64,000 nt of DNA from Rhizobium sp. Root483D2 (GCF_001426685.1 NZ_LMFB01000016.1:177126-241125); one strand, 5' to 3'. Positions 49,975 to 59,325 are shown, numbered from the stretch's first letter. Numbers and translations are program-made. Notes: a model not told the origin generated them from the sequence alone.

Positions 49975-50196
49975 GAGTGGGGCGGACCAGAGGTTCGCTG
50001 TCCTTTTCCGCTTTGCGCCTGTTTGGCTGCACAGGCTATTTCTCCCCTGTGTCCGGACTGTCTCAGTTTGTCGCAATTCTTTGCTAAACCCGTCACTTAC
50101 CAGATGAGGTTCTGGACAAAGTGATTCCGATTTGCACAGTAGAGCGTTGAAATCTAAGAATTTCCGCAGAACGAGGCGGAAGTTCGGGGGAGAGGC

Positions 50197-51606
50197 ATGG
50201 CACTGAAGGCGATCAAGGCGGGCAGCCGCAACGAAACCGGCATTACAGCCGCATTGCAGCTGTTGAATGCGCGGTTCGGCGATCGATTCCAGACCGGCGA
50301 GGCCATTCGTGCCCAGCATGCCCATTCGACCACCTACATCCCGGCGCAACTGCCGGACGGCGTGGTTTTTCCTGATAGCGCGCAGGAGGTCGAGGCCATC
50401 GTCGCGATTGCCAGCGAACACGGTGTTCCGCTGATCGCCTTTGGCACCGGCTCGTCGCTGGAAGGTCATATCAACGCACCGCATGGCGGCATCAGCGTTG
50501 ACATGAGCCGCATGGACAAGGTGCTGGAGGTCAACGCCAGCGACTTCGATTGCACGGTGGAGCCGGGTATCACCCGCGAAGCGCTGAACGTCTATCTGCG
50601 CGATACCGGTCTGTTCTTTCCGATCGATCCTGGCGCCAATGCCTCGATCGGCGGCATGGCCTCCACCCGAGCGTCCGGCACCAATGCCGTGCGCTATGGC
50701 ACGATGAAGGACAATGTTCTGGCCGTGACGGCGGTAACAGCCGGGGGCAGGCAAATCCGCACCGCGCACCGCGCCAAGAAATCATCGGCCGGTTACGATC
50801 TGACCCGCCTGTTCGTCGGGGCGGAGGGCACGCTGGGTATCCTGACCTCGGTCACGTTGAAGCTGCAGGGCATTCCCGAAATGATCGCCGGCGGCGTCTG
50901 CGCGTTTCCCTCGGTTGGCGATGCCTGCAATACGGTAATCCTCACCATCCAGTCGGGCATTCCGGTGGCGCGTATCGAACTGCTCGATGCCTTGCAGATG
51001 AAGGCGAGCAACGCCTATTCGGGGCTTTCCTTTGCTGAAGCTCCGACATTGTTCGTCGAGTTTCACGGTAATGCCGAGAGCGTCGCCCTGCAGTCCAGGC
51101 AATTCGCCGAGATCGCGGCGGAATTCGGCAGTTCGCCATTCCAATGGACGGCCAATACCGAGGAACGCAATGCGCTGTGGAAGGCGCGGCACGATGCCTA
51201 TTGGGCACAAAAGAGTTTGGCACCGGGGCTGGCCATTCTCTCCACCGATGTCTGCGTGCCGATTTCGCGGCTCGCCGATTGCGTCGAGGAAACGCATGAG
51301 GACATCGCCGCGCACAACCTGATCGCCCCGATCGTCGGCCATGCGGGCGACGGAAATTTTCATGTCGGTCTATTGTTCGACGACAAGAACAATGCCGATA
51401 TTGCGACGGCGGAAGCCTTTGTGGAGCGGCTGAATGCGCGGGCACTGGCCATGGACGGCACCTGCACCGGCGAGCATGGCATCGGCCAGGGCAAGATGCC
51501 GTTTCTGCAGGCCGAGCTTGGGGACACGCTGGATCTGATGCGCCAGATCAAGCGCGCGCTCGATCCCGGCAATATCTTCAATCCCGGCAAGATTTTTAAC
51601 ATGTGA
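50197..51606 (+). CDS. FAD-linked D-lactate/glycolate-type dehydrogenase
   Basis: 469 residues with an FAD_binding_4 domain (about 40-215: FGTGSSLEGHINAPHGGISV, IDPGANASIGGMASTRASG, RYGTMKDNVLAVTAVTAGG) and an FAD-oxidase C-terminal domain (about 225-465) ending GEHGIGQGKMPFLQAELGDT. This is the mitochondrial-type D-lactate dehydrogenase (LDHD) / GlcD group that passes electrons to cytochrome c or quinone. D-lactate is the more likely substrate because no glcE or glcF partner is next to it, but this is inference. Confidence 0.88.
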   Translation: MALKAIKAGSRNETGITAALQLLNARFGDRFQTGEAIRAQHAHSTTYIPAQLPDGVVFPDSAQEVEAIVAIASEHGVPLIAFGTGSSLEGHINAPHGGISVDMSRMDKVLEVNASDFDCTVEPGITREALNVYLRDTGLFFPIDPGANASIGGMASTRASGTNAVRYGTMKDNVLAVTAVTAGGRQIRTAHRAKKSSAGYDLTRLFVGAEGTLGILTSVTLKLQGIPEMIAGGVCAFPSVGDACNTVILTIQSGIPVARIELLDALQMKASNAYSGLSFAEAPTLFVEFHGNAESVALQSRQFAEIAAEFGSSPFQWTANTEERNALWKARHDAYWAQKSLAPGLAILSTDVCVPISRLADCVEETHEDIAAHNLIAPIVGHAGDGNFHVGLLFDDKNNADIATAEAFVERLNARALAMDGTCTGEHGIGQGKMPFLQAELGDTLDLMRQIKRALDPGNIFNPGKIFNM

Positions 51607-51687
51607 AAATGGTGGGTGGGTGTTAAGGAGTGGTAGGGCCGATAATGGTGCTGTCTTCCCCGTTCGAATGGATAGGATTTCCAACTG

Positions 51688-54600
51688 GTGCTTTCGCGAA
51701 TTCTGGTCTTTGTCGGTGGTCTCCTGGTCGTGGCGCTGTTTGCCGCGCTTATTGCGCCACTGTTCGTGGATTGGACCGATTTCCGCAAAGATTTCGAGCG
51801 TGAGGCGACCCGGATCATGGGCAAGCCTGTGGTCGTCCATGGCAGCGTCGATGCCCGGCTCATTCCCTTTCCCTCGGTGACGCTCAACGATGTGCGCGTC
51901 GGCCAGTCCGAAACCGGTGAGCCGCTGATCCAGGTCGAGCATTTTTCGATGGATGCCGAGCTTGCACCTTTCCTGTCCGGCGAAGCCCTGATCTTCGACA
52001 TGCGGCTGGAGCAGCCCAAGGCGAAGATCCGGCTTCTGCCCGACGGTACGCTCGACTGGGCGCGTGGCCGCAGGGCCTCCATCCCGGCAAAAACTGTCAT
52101 TTTGGAAAATGTCGCCATCACCGGCGGCCAGATCGATTTCATCGACGAGCAGACGGGCCGCACCCGGCGCGTTACCGGGCTTGAGGCCGATCTGTCGGCG
52201 CGCTCGCTCGCCGGTCCCTGGAAGATGGAAGGCCGTGCAGCGCTGGATGGCGAAGCCGGTAGCTTTGCCTTTTCCAGCAGCGAAGCCGATGAGACCGGCA
52301 CACTCGGCCTACGCTCGCGGCTAACACCCGACAAGCGGCCCTTCGGCGTCGAACTCGACGGCGACCTGAAGATCGTCGATTTCAAGCCGGTCTATCAGGG
52401 CAAGTTCACGTTGACGGAAACCAGGCCGGCGGAAGCGCAGAAGCCGCAGGACAATTCGGCCGCATTGCGGGTGACCGGCGGGTTCGAGCTCACCAATGAA
52501 CGCATTCGTGTTCCCGATTACCGCCTCGAGATCGGCCCCAAGGACGATCCGTATCTGGTGACGGGCGAGGCGACGCTCGATACCGGCAAGGACCAGGAAT
52601 TTCTACTTCTGGCCGATGGCCAGCAGATCGACGTCAGCCGCATCGGCAATGCCGGGGCTGCCGGCAAGACCGGCCGCGATCCGGCCATCTCGGTGCGCCA
52701 GCGGCTTGCGGCGATCATGGCGATCGCAGCCGATATTCCGATACCGCAGGTGCCGGGGCGGGCAAGCCTGAAACTGCCAGCCATCGTCATCGGCGACACG
52801 ACGGTGCGCGACGTGCGTCTGGACCTGCGGCCCGACGGTGTTGGATGGATGGTGGACAACGCGGTGGCACAATTGCCCGGCCGCACGCAATTTGAAGCCA
52901 AGGGGCGGTTGCAGCTGACGGGTCTTCGCGCGTTTCGCGGCGAGATGCTGGTGGCCTCCAACCAGCCTTCGGGGCTGGCCACCTGGCTTGCAGGCTCCGT
53001 CGATCCGGCCATCCGCAAATTGAAGACCGCCGGCTTTTCGGCAACGGTCAACCTCACGGATAGTTTGCAGCAGTTCGAGCGGCTGGAAGTGGCGGCCGGT
53101 CCTGCGGTGCTGCGCGGCCGTATCGAACGGCAGGCGCTGGAGGGCTCGCCGCCCAACCTGTCTTTGCAGCTCAATGGCAACAGCATCGATCTGGAAGCGC
53201 TGCAGGCGCTGGCAGGCCTGGTGGCCGGCGACGCTTCCACCGGGACGCTTCTGTCGCACACGATCGCGGCCGACCTTTCGGCAGACAAGTTTTCCGCGTT
53301 CGGCGAGGATGCGAGCGACGTTCAGCTGGTGGCCACACTGAAGAACGGCCAGTTGCAGGCCGAGCGCGTGTCGATCGGCGACATCGCCGGTACGCAGCTG
53401 GCGCTGTCCGGCCGCATGGGGGGCGACATGACCGCGCCCGTCATCTCGGCCAAGATGAAGCTGGCATCGCCGGATCTCACGCCTTTCCTCAAAATGATCG
53501 AGCGCCATGCCGAAGCGCATCCGGCGCTGGAACGGCTGGTGAAAAGCGCCCCCTATTACAGCAATGCGGCGCTGGACCTGACCCTGTCTTCCGGCAGCCA
53601 GGACGGCAAGGCTCCGGTGACATTCGGCATTATCGGCTCGGCCAACGGCACCAAGATCGCTGCCAATTATCAGGCGCCTGATATTACGCAGGCTCTTGCG
53701 GGGCAGGGCATTCTCCTGGAAGCGACGATGGAAAATCCGTCGGCGCCGGTTCTGCTCGGCCAGGTCGGTTTCGACCCCTTGCCGTTCGATGCCGACGAGA
53801 ACGCCATCCTGTCGGTCAAGCTGCAAGGCACCGATGGCCAGAAGGCCAATGCCGGGCTGACATTCACGACGGCGCGCACGGCGTTTTCGGCCAATGGCGA
53901 TATCGATCTGTCGCGGGATCATTTTCTGTCCGGTCAATCGAAGATTTCGCTGGAAAGCCAGGATTTCGAGCCGTTCCTTCTCCTGCAGGGGATCGGCCTG
54001 CCGCAGATGGGCACGGGCCTGCCGCTGGCGCTCAAGGCAGATGTCGTCACGACGCCGGATGCGGTGACCCTTTCGGCAATCGATGGAAGGGCTGATGGAA
54101 ACGCATTTTCGGGCAGCTTTGCGATCGACCGGAAAACGCCGGGCAAGGCGACCGGCCAGATCGCACTCGACGCACTCGATATGGCATGGGTGGGCGAGGG
54201 TATCCTCGGCACCGTGCAGGATGGAGCAAGCGGCGATCTGTCATCCTCGCCCGTGGTCCAGCCGGCCTGGAGCGGGTTCGATATTGCCGTTGATGTCTCC
54301 GCCAAGCGTTTCTGGCCCGGCGTTTACGGGGCCGTTTCCGATATGTCGGGCAAGCTTTTATGGAAAGGCGACCAGGTCTCGATCGATACGCTCTCGGGCA
54401 ATTGGCTGGGCGGAAAGATCGATGGGCGCCTTTTGCTCGGCAATGGCGATGGCTCCGGCTTCTTCCAGACGCGGCTGAACCTTAAGGACGGAGATCTGGC
54501 GGCGGCGGTATGGAAAACCGGTGGCGCGGCGGTCGCAGAGGGAAAATTCGACCTGACGATCGCCATCGAGGCATCCGGAAAGACGGCAAAGGCGATGGCG

Positions 54601-55497
54601 GAATCGGCAAGCGGCTCGGGGAACGCCACCTTGCGCGATACCGTCGTGCATGGGCTGAACAGCGCTGCGCTACCGGACATCATGGCGGCTGCGGATGGCA
54701 TCCAGGGCGATATTACGCCTGCCTCCGTGACGCCATTGGCCGAGAACTCCGTCTTTTCAGGGCAGACGCCCTTGGGAGCCGTGACGGTGCCGTTCAGCAT
54801 TGCCGGCGGAACGTTGCGGGCTCAGAACATTACCTCGGGGGACGGTGCTGCCAATTTCTCGGGAAATCTGGAGGTCAGCTTTCCCGACGAACGGATGACA
54901 GGCGACCTCACGGTCGATTTTCTGCCCGGTGAAAATGCGCTGACGGGTGCGGAGGCGCAGGTCAATCTTGAATTTGCCGGGCTCCTGCATTCGCCCGGCC
55001 TGACATTCGATGCCACCGACCTGTCGAACTTCCTGTCGCTCAGGGCCTTCGAGCGCGAGCGCCGCCGGGTCGAGACGCTGCAGGCAAATGTTTTGGAAAA
55101 GCAGCGGCTGCGGCGCGAAGTGGCGCTCTACAAGGCCAATGCCACGGAGCGCGAAGCCGCACGCCTGCGCGCTGTCGAGGAGCAGCGCCGGCGCGAGATG
55201 GCGGCGCGTGAGGCCGCGCGGCAAAAGGCAGAGGCTGATGCCAAGGCGCAGGCCGACAAGAAGGCCGCTGAAGACGCGGCCGCCGCAAAAGCTGCCCAGG
55301 ACGCGGCAAAAAGAGCCGAAGAACAGAAAAGCCGGAGCCTTTTGCCGTTCGATCCAAACGGCGGAGCGATTGGCGGCGAGGAATTCACCGCACCACAGGG
55401 CGGCACCCAACAGCAGCCAGCCGGGCAGCCGCCTTCTATCCAGACCCCGCAGCAGGGTCTGAATTTCGAAGCCTTGCCGGGTGTGCGGCCGCAATAG
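51688..55497 (+). CDS. AsmA-like large envelope protein with charged C-terminal extension
   Basis: 1269 residues from a GTG at 51688 (AGGA 10 nt upstream). One N-terminal membrane helix (residues ~3-24) is followed by VDWTDFRKDFEREATRIMGKPVV and the AsmA repeat-beta fold typical of proteins proposed to move phospholipids between the membranes. AsmA C-terminal homology ends near residue 1110. The last ~160 residues are a predicted coiled coil (Glu/Arg/Lys/Ala-rich, about 1115-1215) and a Gln/Pro/Gly-rich tail, which standard AsmA proteins lack. Function is inferred from the family. Confidence 0.85.
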   Translation: MLSRILVFVGGLLVVALFAALIAPLFVDWTDFRKDFEREATRIMGKPVVVHGSVDARLIPFPSVTLNDVRVGQSETGEPLIQVEHFSMDAELAPFLSGEALIFDMRLEQPKAKIRLLPDGTLDWARGRRASIPAKTVILENVAITGGQIDFIDEQTGRTRRVTGLEADLSARSLAGPWKMEGRAALDGEAGSFAFSSSEADETGTLGLRSRLTPDKRPFGVELDGDLKIVDFKPVYQGKFTLTETRPAEAQKPQDNSAALRVTGGFELTNERIRVPDYRLEIGPKDDPYLVTGEATLDTGKDQEFLLLADGQQIDVSRIGNAGAAGKTGRDPAISVRQRLAAIMAIAADIPIPQVPGRASLKLPAIVIGDTTVRDVRLDLRPDGVGWMVDNAVAQLPGRTQFEAKGRLQLTGLRAFRGEMLVASNQPSGLATWLAGSVDPAIRKLKTAGFSATVNLTDSLQQFERLEVAAGPAVLRGRIERQALEGSPPNLSLQLNGNSIDLEALQALAGLVAGDASTGTLLSHTIAADLSADKFSAFGEDASDVQLVATLKNGQLQAERVSIGDIAGTQLALSGRMGGDMTAPVISAKMKLASPDLTPFLKMIERHAEAHPALERLVKSAPYYSNAALDLTLSSGSQDGKAPVTFGIIGSANGTKIAANYQAPDITQALAGQGILLEATMENPSAPVLLGQVGFDPLPFDADENAILSVKLQGTDGQKANAGLTFTTARTAFSANGDIDLSRDHFLSGQSKISLESQDFEPFLLLQGIGLPQMGTGLPLALKADVVTTPDAVTLSAIDGRADGNAFSGSFAIDRKTPGKATGQIALDALDMAWVGEGILGTVQDGASGDLSSSPVVQPAWSGFDIAVDVSAKRFWPGVYGAVSDMSGKLLWKGDQVSIDTLSGNWLGGKIDGRLLLGNGDGSGFFQTRLNLKDGDLAAAVWKTGGAAVAEGKFDLTIAIEASGKTAKAMAESASGSGNATLRDTVVHGLNSAALPDIMAAADGIQGDITPASVTPLAENSVFSGQTPLGAVTVPFSIAGGTLRAQNITSGDGAANFSGNLEVSFPDERMTGDLTVDFLPGENALTGAEAQVNLEFAGLLHSPGLTFDATDLSNFLSLRAFERERRRVETLQANVLEKQRLRREVALYKANATEREAARLRAVEEQRRREMAAREAARQKAEADAKAQADKKAAEDAAAAKAAQDAAKRAEEQKSRSLLPFDPNGGAIGGEEFTAPQGGTQQQPAGQPPSIQTPQQGLNFEALPGVRPQ

Positions 55498-55547
55498 GGT
55501 TTTGGAGCGTCACGCACAAAGCGGCGCCAGCGATAGGTGCTGAAGGC

Positions 55548-55763
55548 TCACGTCCGCTCAGTCTTGATCCAGGCCAGAACATGCAGCCGCAGCGCCGAGG
55601 AGAGGTTGCTGTCTGTGGGCCGCATGTCGTCGATCTCGGCAATGAGTTGCGCAAGCGGGATCTGCCTCACCTCGGCGATCACTTTCAATTCCTGCCAGAA
55701 CGGCTCTTCCAGCGAAAAACTGGTGCGGTGGCCATGCAGGGTCGCCGAATGCTTGCGGATCAC
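55548..55763 (-). CDS. Ribbon-helix-helix domain protein
   Basis: 71 residues from a GTG at 55763 (GAGG 7 nt upstream). RHSATLHGHRTSFSLEEPFW followed by ELKVIAEVRQIPLAQLIAEI fits the RHH_4 (NikR-like N-terminal) fold, so it probably binds DNA as a dimer. It ends the minus-strand sspB block, converging on the asmA-like gene. The target is unknown; no toxin gene accompanies it. Confidence 0.82.
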   Translation of the reverse strand: MIRKHSATLHGHRTSFSLEEPFWQELKVIAEVRQIPLAQLIAEIDDMRPTDSNLSSALRLHVLAWIKTERT

Positions 55764-55867
55764 ACCATGCCTCAGAAATTGATTCAGCTTTGTCTGAAAG
55801 TGAGTCCGGAAATTCCGCTTATCTGTTGATTTTAACAGAAATTACCGTTTGCCCGACAGAGATGCGA

Positions 55868-56071
55868 TCACTCGCCTTTGTCCGGTCCAACGGGTTTCTC
55901 GCGCTTTCCCTGATCAAGCGCCTTGCTGGCCTTGTCGTTCAGCGTCTGCGTCAGCTGTTTTTCGGCTTTCGTCCGGCCGAAGGAAATCCGGTTCTGATCG
56001 GCCGTCCTGTCCTTCTCCGTCCGCGCCTTCTGCTTGCGGAACTGACGGAGATTGACGACGTCGCCGGTCAT
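55868..56071 (-). CDS. DUF4169 family protein
   Basis: 67 residues, VVNLRQFRKQKARTEKDRTA with a run of charged residues and SFGRTKAEKQLTQTLND, the DUF4169 pattern found in alphaproteobacteria next to sspB. Start ATG at 56071. Very basic, no membrane segment. Function unknown. It lies 25 nt after sspB and 104 nt before the RHH gene, so the three are probably one operon. Confidence 0.88.
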   Translation of the reverse strand: MTGDVVNLRQFRKQKARTEKDRTADQNRISFGRTKAEKQLTQTLNDKASKALDQGKREKPVGPDKGE

Positions 56072-56096
56072 GATGAGCCTGTCCGAATTTAGGTTT

Positions 56097-56627
56097 TCAG
56101 TTCTTCTTGCGGAAAGAGTCCAGCGACACCACGGAGCCGCCTTCCTTCTTGCCGTCATCGCCAGTCTTGCCATTGTCCGCCGTCAGGACTTCGCTGTCCT
56201 GCTCAGCCGATTTTTCCACGGCAGCGACCGGATAGGCGGTAATCTCGGCGGTTTCTTCCTCGTCGAAGGCCGCAACGTCGAATTCAAGCTCGAAATTGAC
56301 GGACGGATCGTAAAAGCCGCGGATCGCGTTGAACGGGATAACCAGCTTTTCCGGCGTGTCGGAGAAGGACAGGCCGATCTCGAACAGGGTTTCGGTGACC
56401 TTCAGATCCCAGAACTGATGCTGAACGACGATCGTCATCTGCTCGGCATATTTTGCCTTCAAATGCTGGGAAATGCGCACGCCGGGCGCGCCGGTGAGGA
56501 ATGTGATGAAGAAATGATGATCTCCGGGAAGGGCGCCGGTGGCTGCGACTTCGATCAGGACCTTGCGAATGACGCTGCGAAGCGCATCCTGTGCCAGAAT
56601 GTCGTAGCGGATATGGTCTTGGCCCAT
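56097..56627 (-). CDS. sspB: SspB, ClpXP adaptor (alphaproteobacterial SspB-alpha)
   Basis: Adaptor delivering ssrA-tagged proteins to ClpXP. From the ATG at 56627 (GGGGA upstream) it has 176 residues. The substrate-binding core (about 1-130) shows HIRYDILAQDALRSVIRKVL, HHFFITFLTGAPGVRISQHL and IPFNAIRGFYDPSVNFELEF; a disordered acidic linker follows, and the C-terminal VVSLDSFRKKN matches the short ClpX-docking peptide. The tmRNA gene lies ~155 nt upstream on the same strand, which fits its job. Confidence 0.94.
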   Translation of the reverse strand: MGQDHIRYDILAQDALRSVIRKVLIEVAATGALPGDHHFFITFLTGAPGVRISQHLKAKYAEQMTIVVQHQFWDLKVTETLFEIGLSFSDTPEKLVIPFNAIRGFYDPSVNFELEFDVAAFDEEETAEITAYPVAAVEKSAEQDSEVLTADNGKTGDDGKKEGGSVVSLDSFRKKN

Positions 56628-56783
56628 AAGATCCCCGTCTTTCTTGTAACTCAACTCAGTCACACTTATGCCATTTGCTCTGTACGCAGAAAAGTCCTGC
56701 CATACGAGTCATTTGCATCTTCTATAGACCATTTCAAGGCAACCGAGAAGGCGGGACGATGCGGGGGGAGAGTGGAGAGAAGT

Positions 56784-57120
56784 GGAGGTTTCTGTTGCCA
56801 GGTACCTCCGAACCCCGCCTTACGGTGCGAACCGGAAGGACTTGATTTGAAGTGTCACACTGCGATTAAGCAGCGAGACGAGCTTCCGCATAGTTGTCGT
56901 TTGCAACTACAATTTTAGCCCGATAACGGTGGTACAATGCCGAGCAAAAAGTCGATCTTTACGCCCTTGTCGATCCTATTTCGCCCCCATCAAAAACCGG
57001 TCTTTGATATCTGACATTCTCATGCCAGACCGGTTTTTGGTGGAGGCGCCGGGTACCGCCCCCGGGTCCAATAGGTTTATTTCATCGCCTGTTTATCGCC
57101 ATAGCCGCCCGAAGACGGCA
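56784..57120 (-). ncRNA. ssrA: ssrA, permuted two-piece tmRNA
   Basis: Rescues stalled ribosomes and tags the nascent peptide. On the minus strand the acceptor piece comes first (about 57120-57038) with a T-arm-like hairpin and the acceptor end GCCTCC-A-CCA (CCA at 57040-57038). A 49-nt intervening loop (57037-56989) forms a long hairpin (aaaaaccggtct/agaccggttttt). The coding piece starts GGGGGCGAAATAGGATCGAC at 56988 and pairs with the acceptor end. The tag frame at 56904-56866, after GTAGTT, reads ANDNYAEARLAA then TAA. The 3' end, after a GGAGGT/ACCTCC hairpin near 56784, is approximate. Permuted two-piece tmRNA is standard in alphaproteobacteria. Confidence 0.95.
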
Positions 57121-57126
57121 ACTGTC

Positions 57127-57155
57127 ATATAGGTCTTAAACTGCGACAAGAAAAG
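57127..57155 (-). promoter_or_regulatory. Promoter of ssrA
   Basis: On the minus strand CTTTTC (57155-57150), a 17-nt spacer and CTATAT (57132-57127) fit the rhizobial sigma-70 consensus; the -10 is exact. The predicted start is at about 57120, the 5' end of the acceptor piece. Confidence 0.7.
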
Positions 57156-57354
57156 GGCCTTTTCGAAAATACAGTCGCGCCTGTCCAAGCGCCGGGGCCA
57201 GGCGGCTTGGGACATGCCTATCAGGCGCCGGAAACCAGTGGCGTTCAAAACCCGCGCCGCTTTGGAAAGGGACTGGGGAAACCGAGGAATTACCGATTGG
57301 TTCGCTGCCGCCTTGCGCTTATTTTACCGCGAAACGAATCGGCGGCGGACCCTC

Positions 57355-58149
57355 ATGAAACAGTATCTCGACCTCTTGCGTCATGTGATGGAGACGGGCT
57401 CAGACCGTGGCGATCGCACCGGCACTGGGACACGCTCGGTCTTCGGCTATCAGATGCGTTTTGATCTGGCCGACGGCTTCCCGGTGCTGACCACCAAGAA
57501 GCTGCATCTGAAATCCATCATCCATGAGCTGCTCTGGTTCCTGAAGGGCGATACCAATATTGCCTATCTGAAGGAAAACGGCGTCAACATTTGGGACGAA
57601 TGGGCCGATGCCAACGGTGATCTCGGGCCGGTCTACGGCTATCAATGGCGCTCCTGGCCAACCCATGACGGCCGTCACCTCGACCAGATCGTTGACCTCA
57701 TCGAAGGACTGAAGAAAAACCCGAATTCGCGCCGCCATATCGTTTCGGCCTGGAATCCGGCGCTGATTGCGGAGATGGCGCTGCCGCCCTGCCACTGCCT
57801 GTTCCAGTTCTACGTGTCGGACGGCAAGCTCTCCTGCCAGCTCTATCAGCGGTCCGGCGACGTGTTCCTCGGGGTGCCCTTCAACATTGCCTCCTACGCG
57901 CTTTTGACGCTGATGGTGGCGCAGGTCTGCGGTCTTCAGCCTGGCGATTTCGTGCATACGTTCGGCGATACACATATCTATCACAACCATTTCGACCAGG
58001 TGCGCGAGCAACTGGCGCGCACGCCCAAGGCCTTGCCGAAGATGGTCATCAATCCGGATGTAAAGGATCTGTTTTCCTTTCGATTTGAAGACTTTGAGCT
58101 TGTTGGCTACCAGCCTGATTCACATATTAAGGCGCCGGTTGCTGTCTAA
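57355..58149 (+). CDS. thyA: ThyA, thymidylate synthase
   Basis: Methylates dUMP to dTMP using methylene-THF. From the ATG at 57355 it has 264 residues, the same as E. coli ThyA; longer in-frame codons upstream (57214) are not conserved. The active-site cysteine lies in [12 protein letters not shown] near residue 146, with [10 protein letters not shown] (phosphate site), [16 protein letters not shown] and [10 protein letters not shown]. It is followed by a glutathione transferase and folA, giving thyA-folA in the same folate cycle. Confidence 0.96.
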   Translation: MKQYLDLLRHVMETGSDRGDRTGTGTRSVFGYQMRFDLADGFPVLTTKKLHLKSIIHELLWFLKGDTNIAYLKENGVNIWDEWADANGDLGPVYGYQWRSWPTHDGRHLDQIVDLIEGLKKNPNSRRHIVSAWNPALIAEMALPPCHCLFQFYVSDGKLSCQLYQRSGDVFLGVPFNIASYALLTLMVAQVCGLQPGDFVHTFGDTHIYHNHFDQVREQLARTPKALPKMVINPDVKDLFSFRFEDFELVGYQPDSHIKAPVAV

Positions 58150-58211
58150 CCGCAATGATGACACTGTGCGGGCACAGGATGACCTGAGGTTGAACGGTCG
58201 AGGAGGACCCC

Positions 58212-58817
58212 ATGCTGACGTTGATCCATGCACCACAATCGCGTTCGTCGCGCATCATCTGGCTGCTTGAGGAACTGGGGGCGGAATACGATATCCGCTA
58301 TGTCTCCATCCGCCGCTGGGATGGCTCCGGCGGGCCGGACGAGAACAATCCGCATCCGCACAAACAGGTGCCGGCGCTTTTGCACAATGGGGCTCTGATC
58401 ACCGAATCAACGGCAGTCGTGCAATATCTGGCCGAACTCTATCCGCAGTCGGAACTCGGCCGTCCGCCGGGTCATCCGGAACGGGGCGCCTATCTGTCAT
58501 GGCTTGCCTATTATGCCGGCGTGATCGAGCCGGGCGGCAGCGCCTTCCTGTCCGGCGTTGCAGCCAAACATCCCCCGCTTTTGAAGGTCTACGAGGACAT
58601 GTGCACGCATGTAATCGAGACGCTGACGAAGCAGCCCTTTCTGCTCGGCAATACGGCGAGCGCGGTCGATCTCCTGCTCGTCAGCGCGCTGACATGGATG
58701 CGCAAGCTGTTGCCGGATAGTCCTGTGGTCGATGAGTATATTCAGTCGATGACGTCACGCCCGGCGCTTGCCCGGGCACGTGCCATCGACGTCAAGCCGG
58801 ATGGATTTCATGACTGA
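58212..58817 (+). CDS. Glutathione S-transferase family protein
   Basis: 201 residues: N-terminal thioredoxin-fold domain (1-75; LIHAPQSRSSRIIWLLEELG, KQVPALLHNGALITESTAVV) and a C-terminal helical domain (about 85-200). The substrate is unknown. GGAGGA lies just upstream of the ATG. It overlaps folA by 8 nt, so the genes are cotranscribed, though GST activity has no obvious place in the folate pathway. Confidence 0.9.
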   Translation: MLTLIHAPQSRSSRIIWLLEELGAEYDIRYVSIRRWDGSGGPDENNPHPHKQVPALLHNGALITESTAVVQYLAELYPQSELGRPPGHPERGAYLSWLAYYAGVIEPGGSAFLSGVAAKHPPLLKVYEDMCTHVIETLTKQPFLLGNTASAVDLLLVSALTWMRKLLPDSPVVDEYIQSMTSRPALARARAIDVKPDGFHD

Positions 58818-59325
58818 ACCGACTATCAGCATCGTCGTTGCGGTGTCCGCCAATGGCGTGATCGGCCGCGACGGCGGCCTGCCGTGGCATCTGCCGAGCG
58901 ATCTCAAGCGTTTCAAGGCACTGACGCTCGGCAAGCCGGTGATCATGGGGCGCAAGACCTGGGCCTCGATCGGACGGCCGCTTCCGGGGCGCCCCAATAT
59001 CGTCATCAGCCGCGACGCGGATTTTGCAGCGCAGGGTGCCATTGCAGTCCAGTCGCTGGAAGCGGCGCTTGCCGAAGCGCGCAGACGTGCGGCTGATCTC
59101 GGCGTCGATGAGGTCTGCGTGATCGGCGGTGGCGAGATCTACCGTCAGGCAATCGATCTTGCCGATATCCTGCATATCACGACGGTCGCTGCGGAGGTCG
59201 AAGGCGATACCCGGTTTCCGGCAATCGACCCCTCTGTTTTCGAAAAGATCGTCGATGAACCGCTGCCGCAGGGGGAAAAGGACAGTCATGCCATGCATTT
59301 CTCCACCTGGAGGCGGAAAAGCTGA
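58810..59325 (+). CDS. folA: Dihydrofolate reductase
   Basis: Reduces dihydrofolate to tetrahydrofolate, regenerating the cofactor used up by ThyA. From the ATG at 58810 it has 171 residues. Motifs are VVAVSANGVIGRDGGLPWHL with the substrate pocket LPWHLPSDLKRFKALT (acidic residue Asp), VIMGRKTWASIGRPLPGRPN, VCVIGGGEIYRQAI, and ADILHITTV. It overlaps the upstream GST gene by 8 nt, consistent with thyA-gst-folA as one unit. Confidence 0.95.
   Translation: MTEPTISIVVAVSANGVIGRDGGLPWHLPSDLKRFKALTLGKPVIMGRKTWASIGRPLPGRPNIVISRDADFAAQGAIAVQSLEAALAEARRRAADLGVDEVCVIGGGEIYRQAIDLADILHITTVAAEVEGDTRFPAIDPSVFEKIVDEPLPQGEKDSHAMHFSTWRRKS

Noticed and set aside
48427..50769. A 780-codon minus-strand open frame across the RND pump and the dehydrogenase
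   Set aside because: Shadow of genes on the opposite strand with histidine/arginine-rich, repetitive composition and no motif.
56929..57132. Short plus-strand open frame (67 codons) in the tmRNA region
   Set aside because: The minus strand carries ssrA with the tag frame; the plus-strand peptide has no resemblance to a protein.
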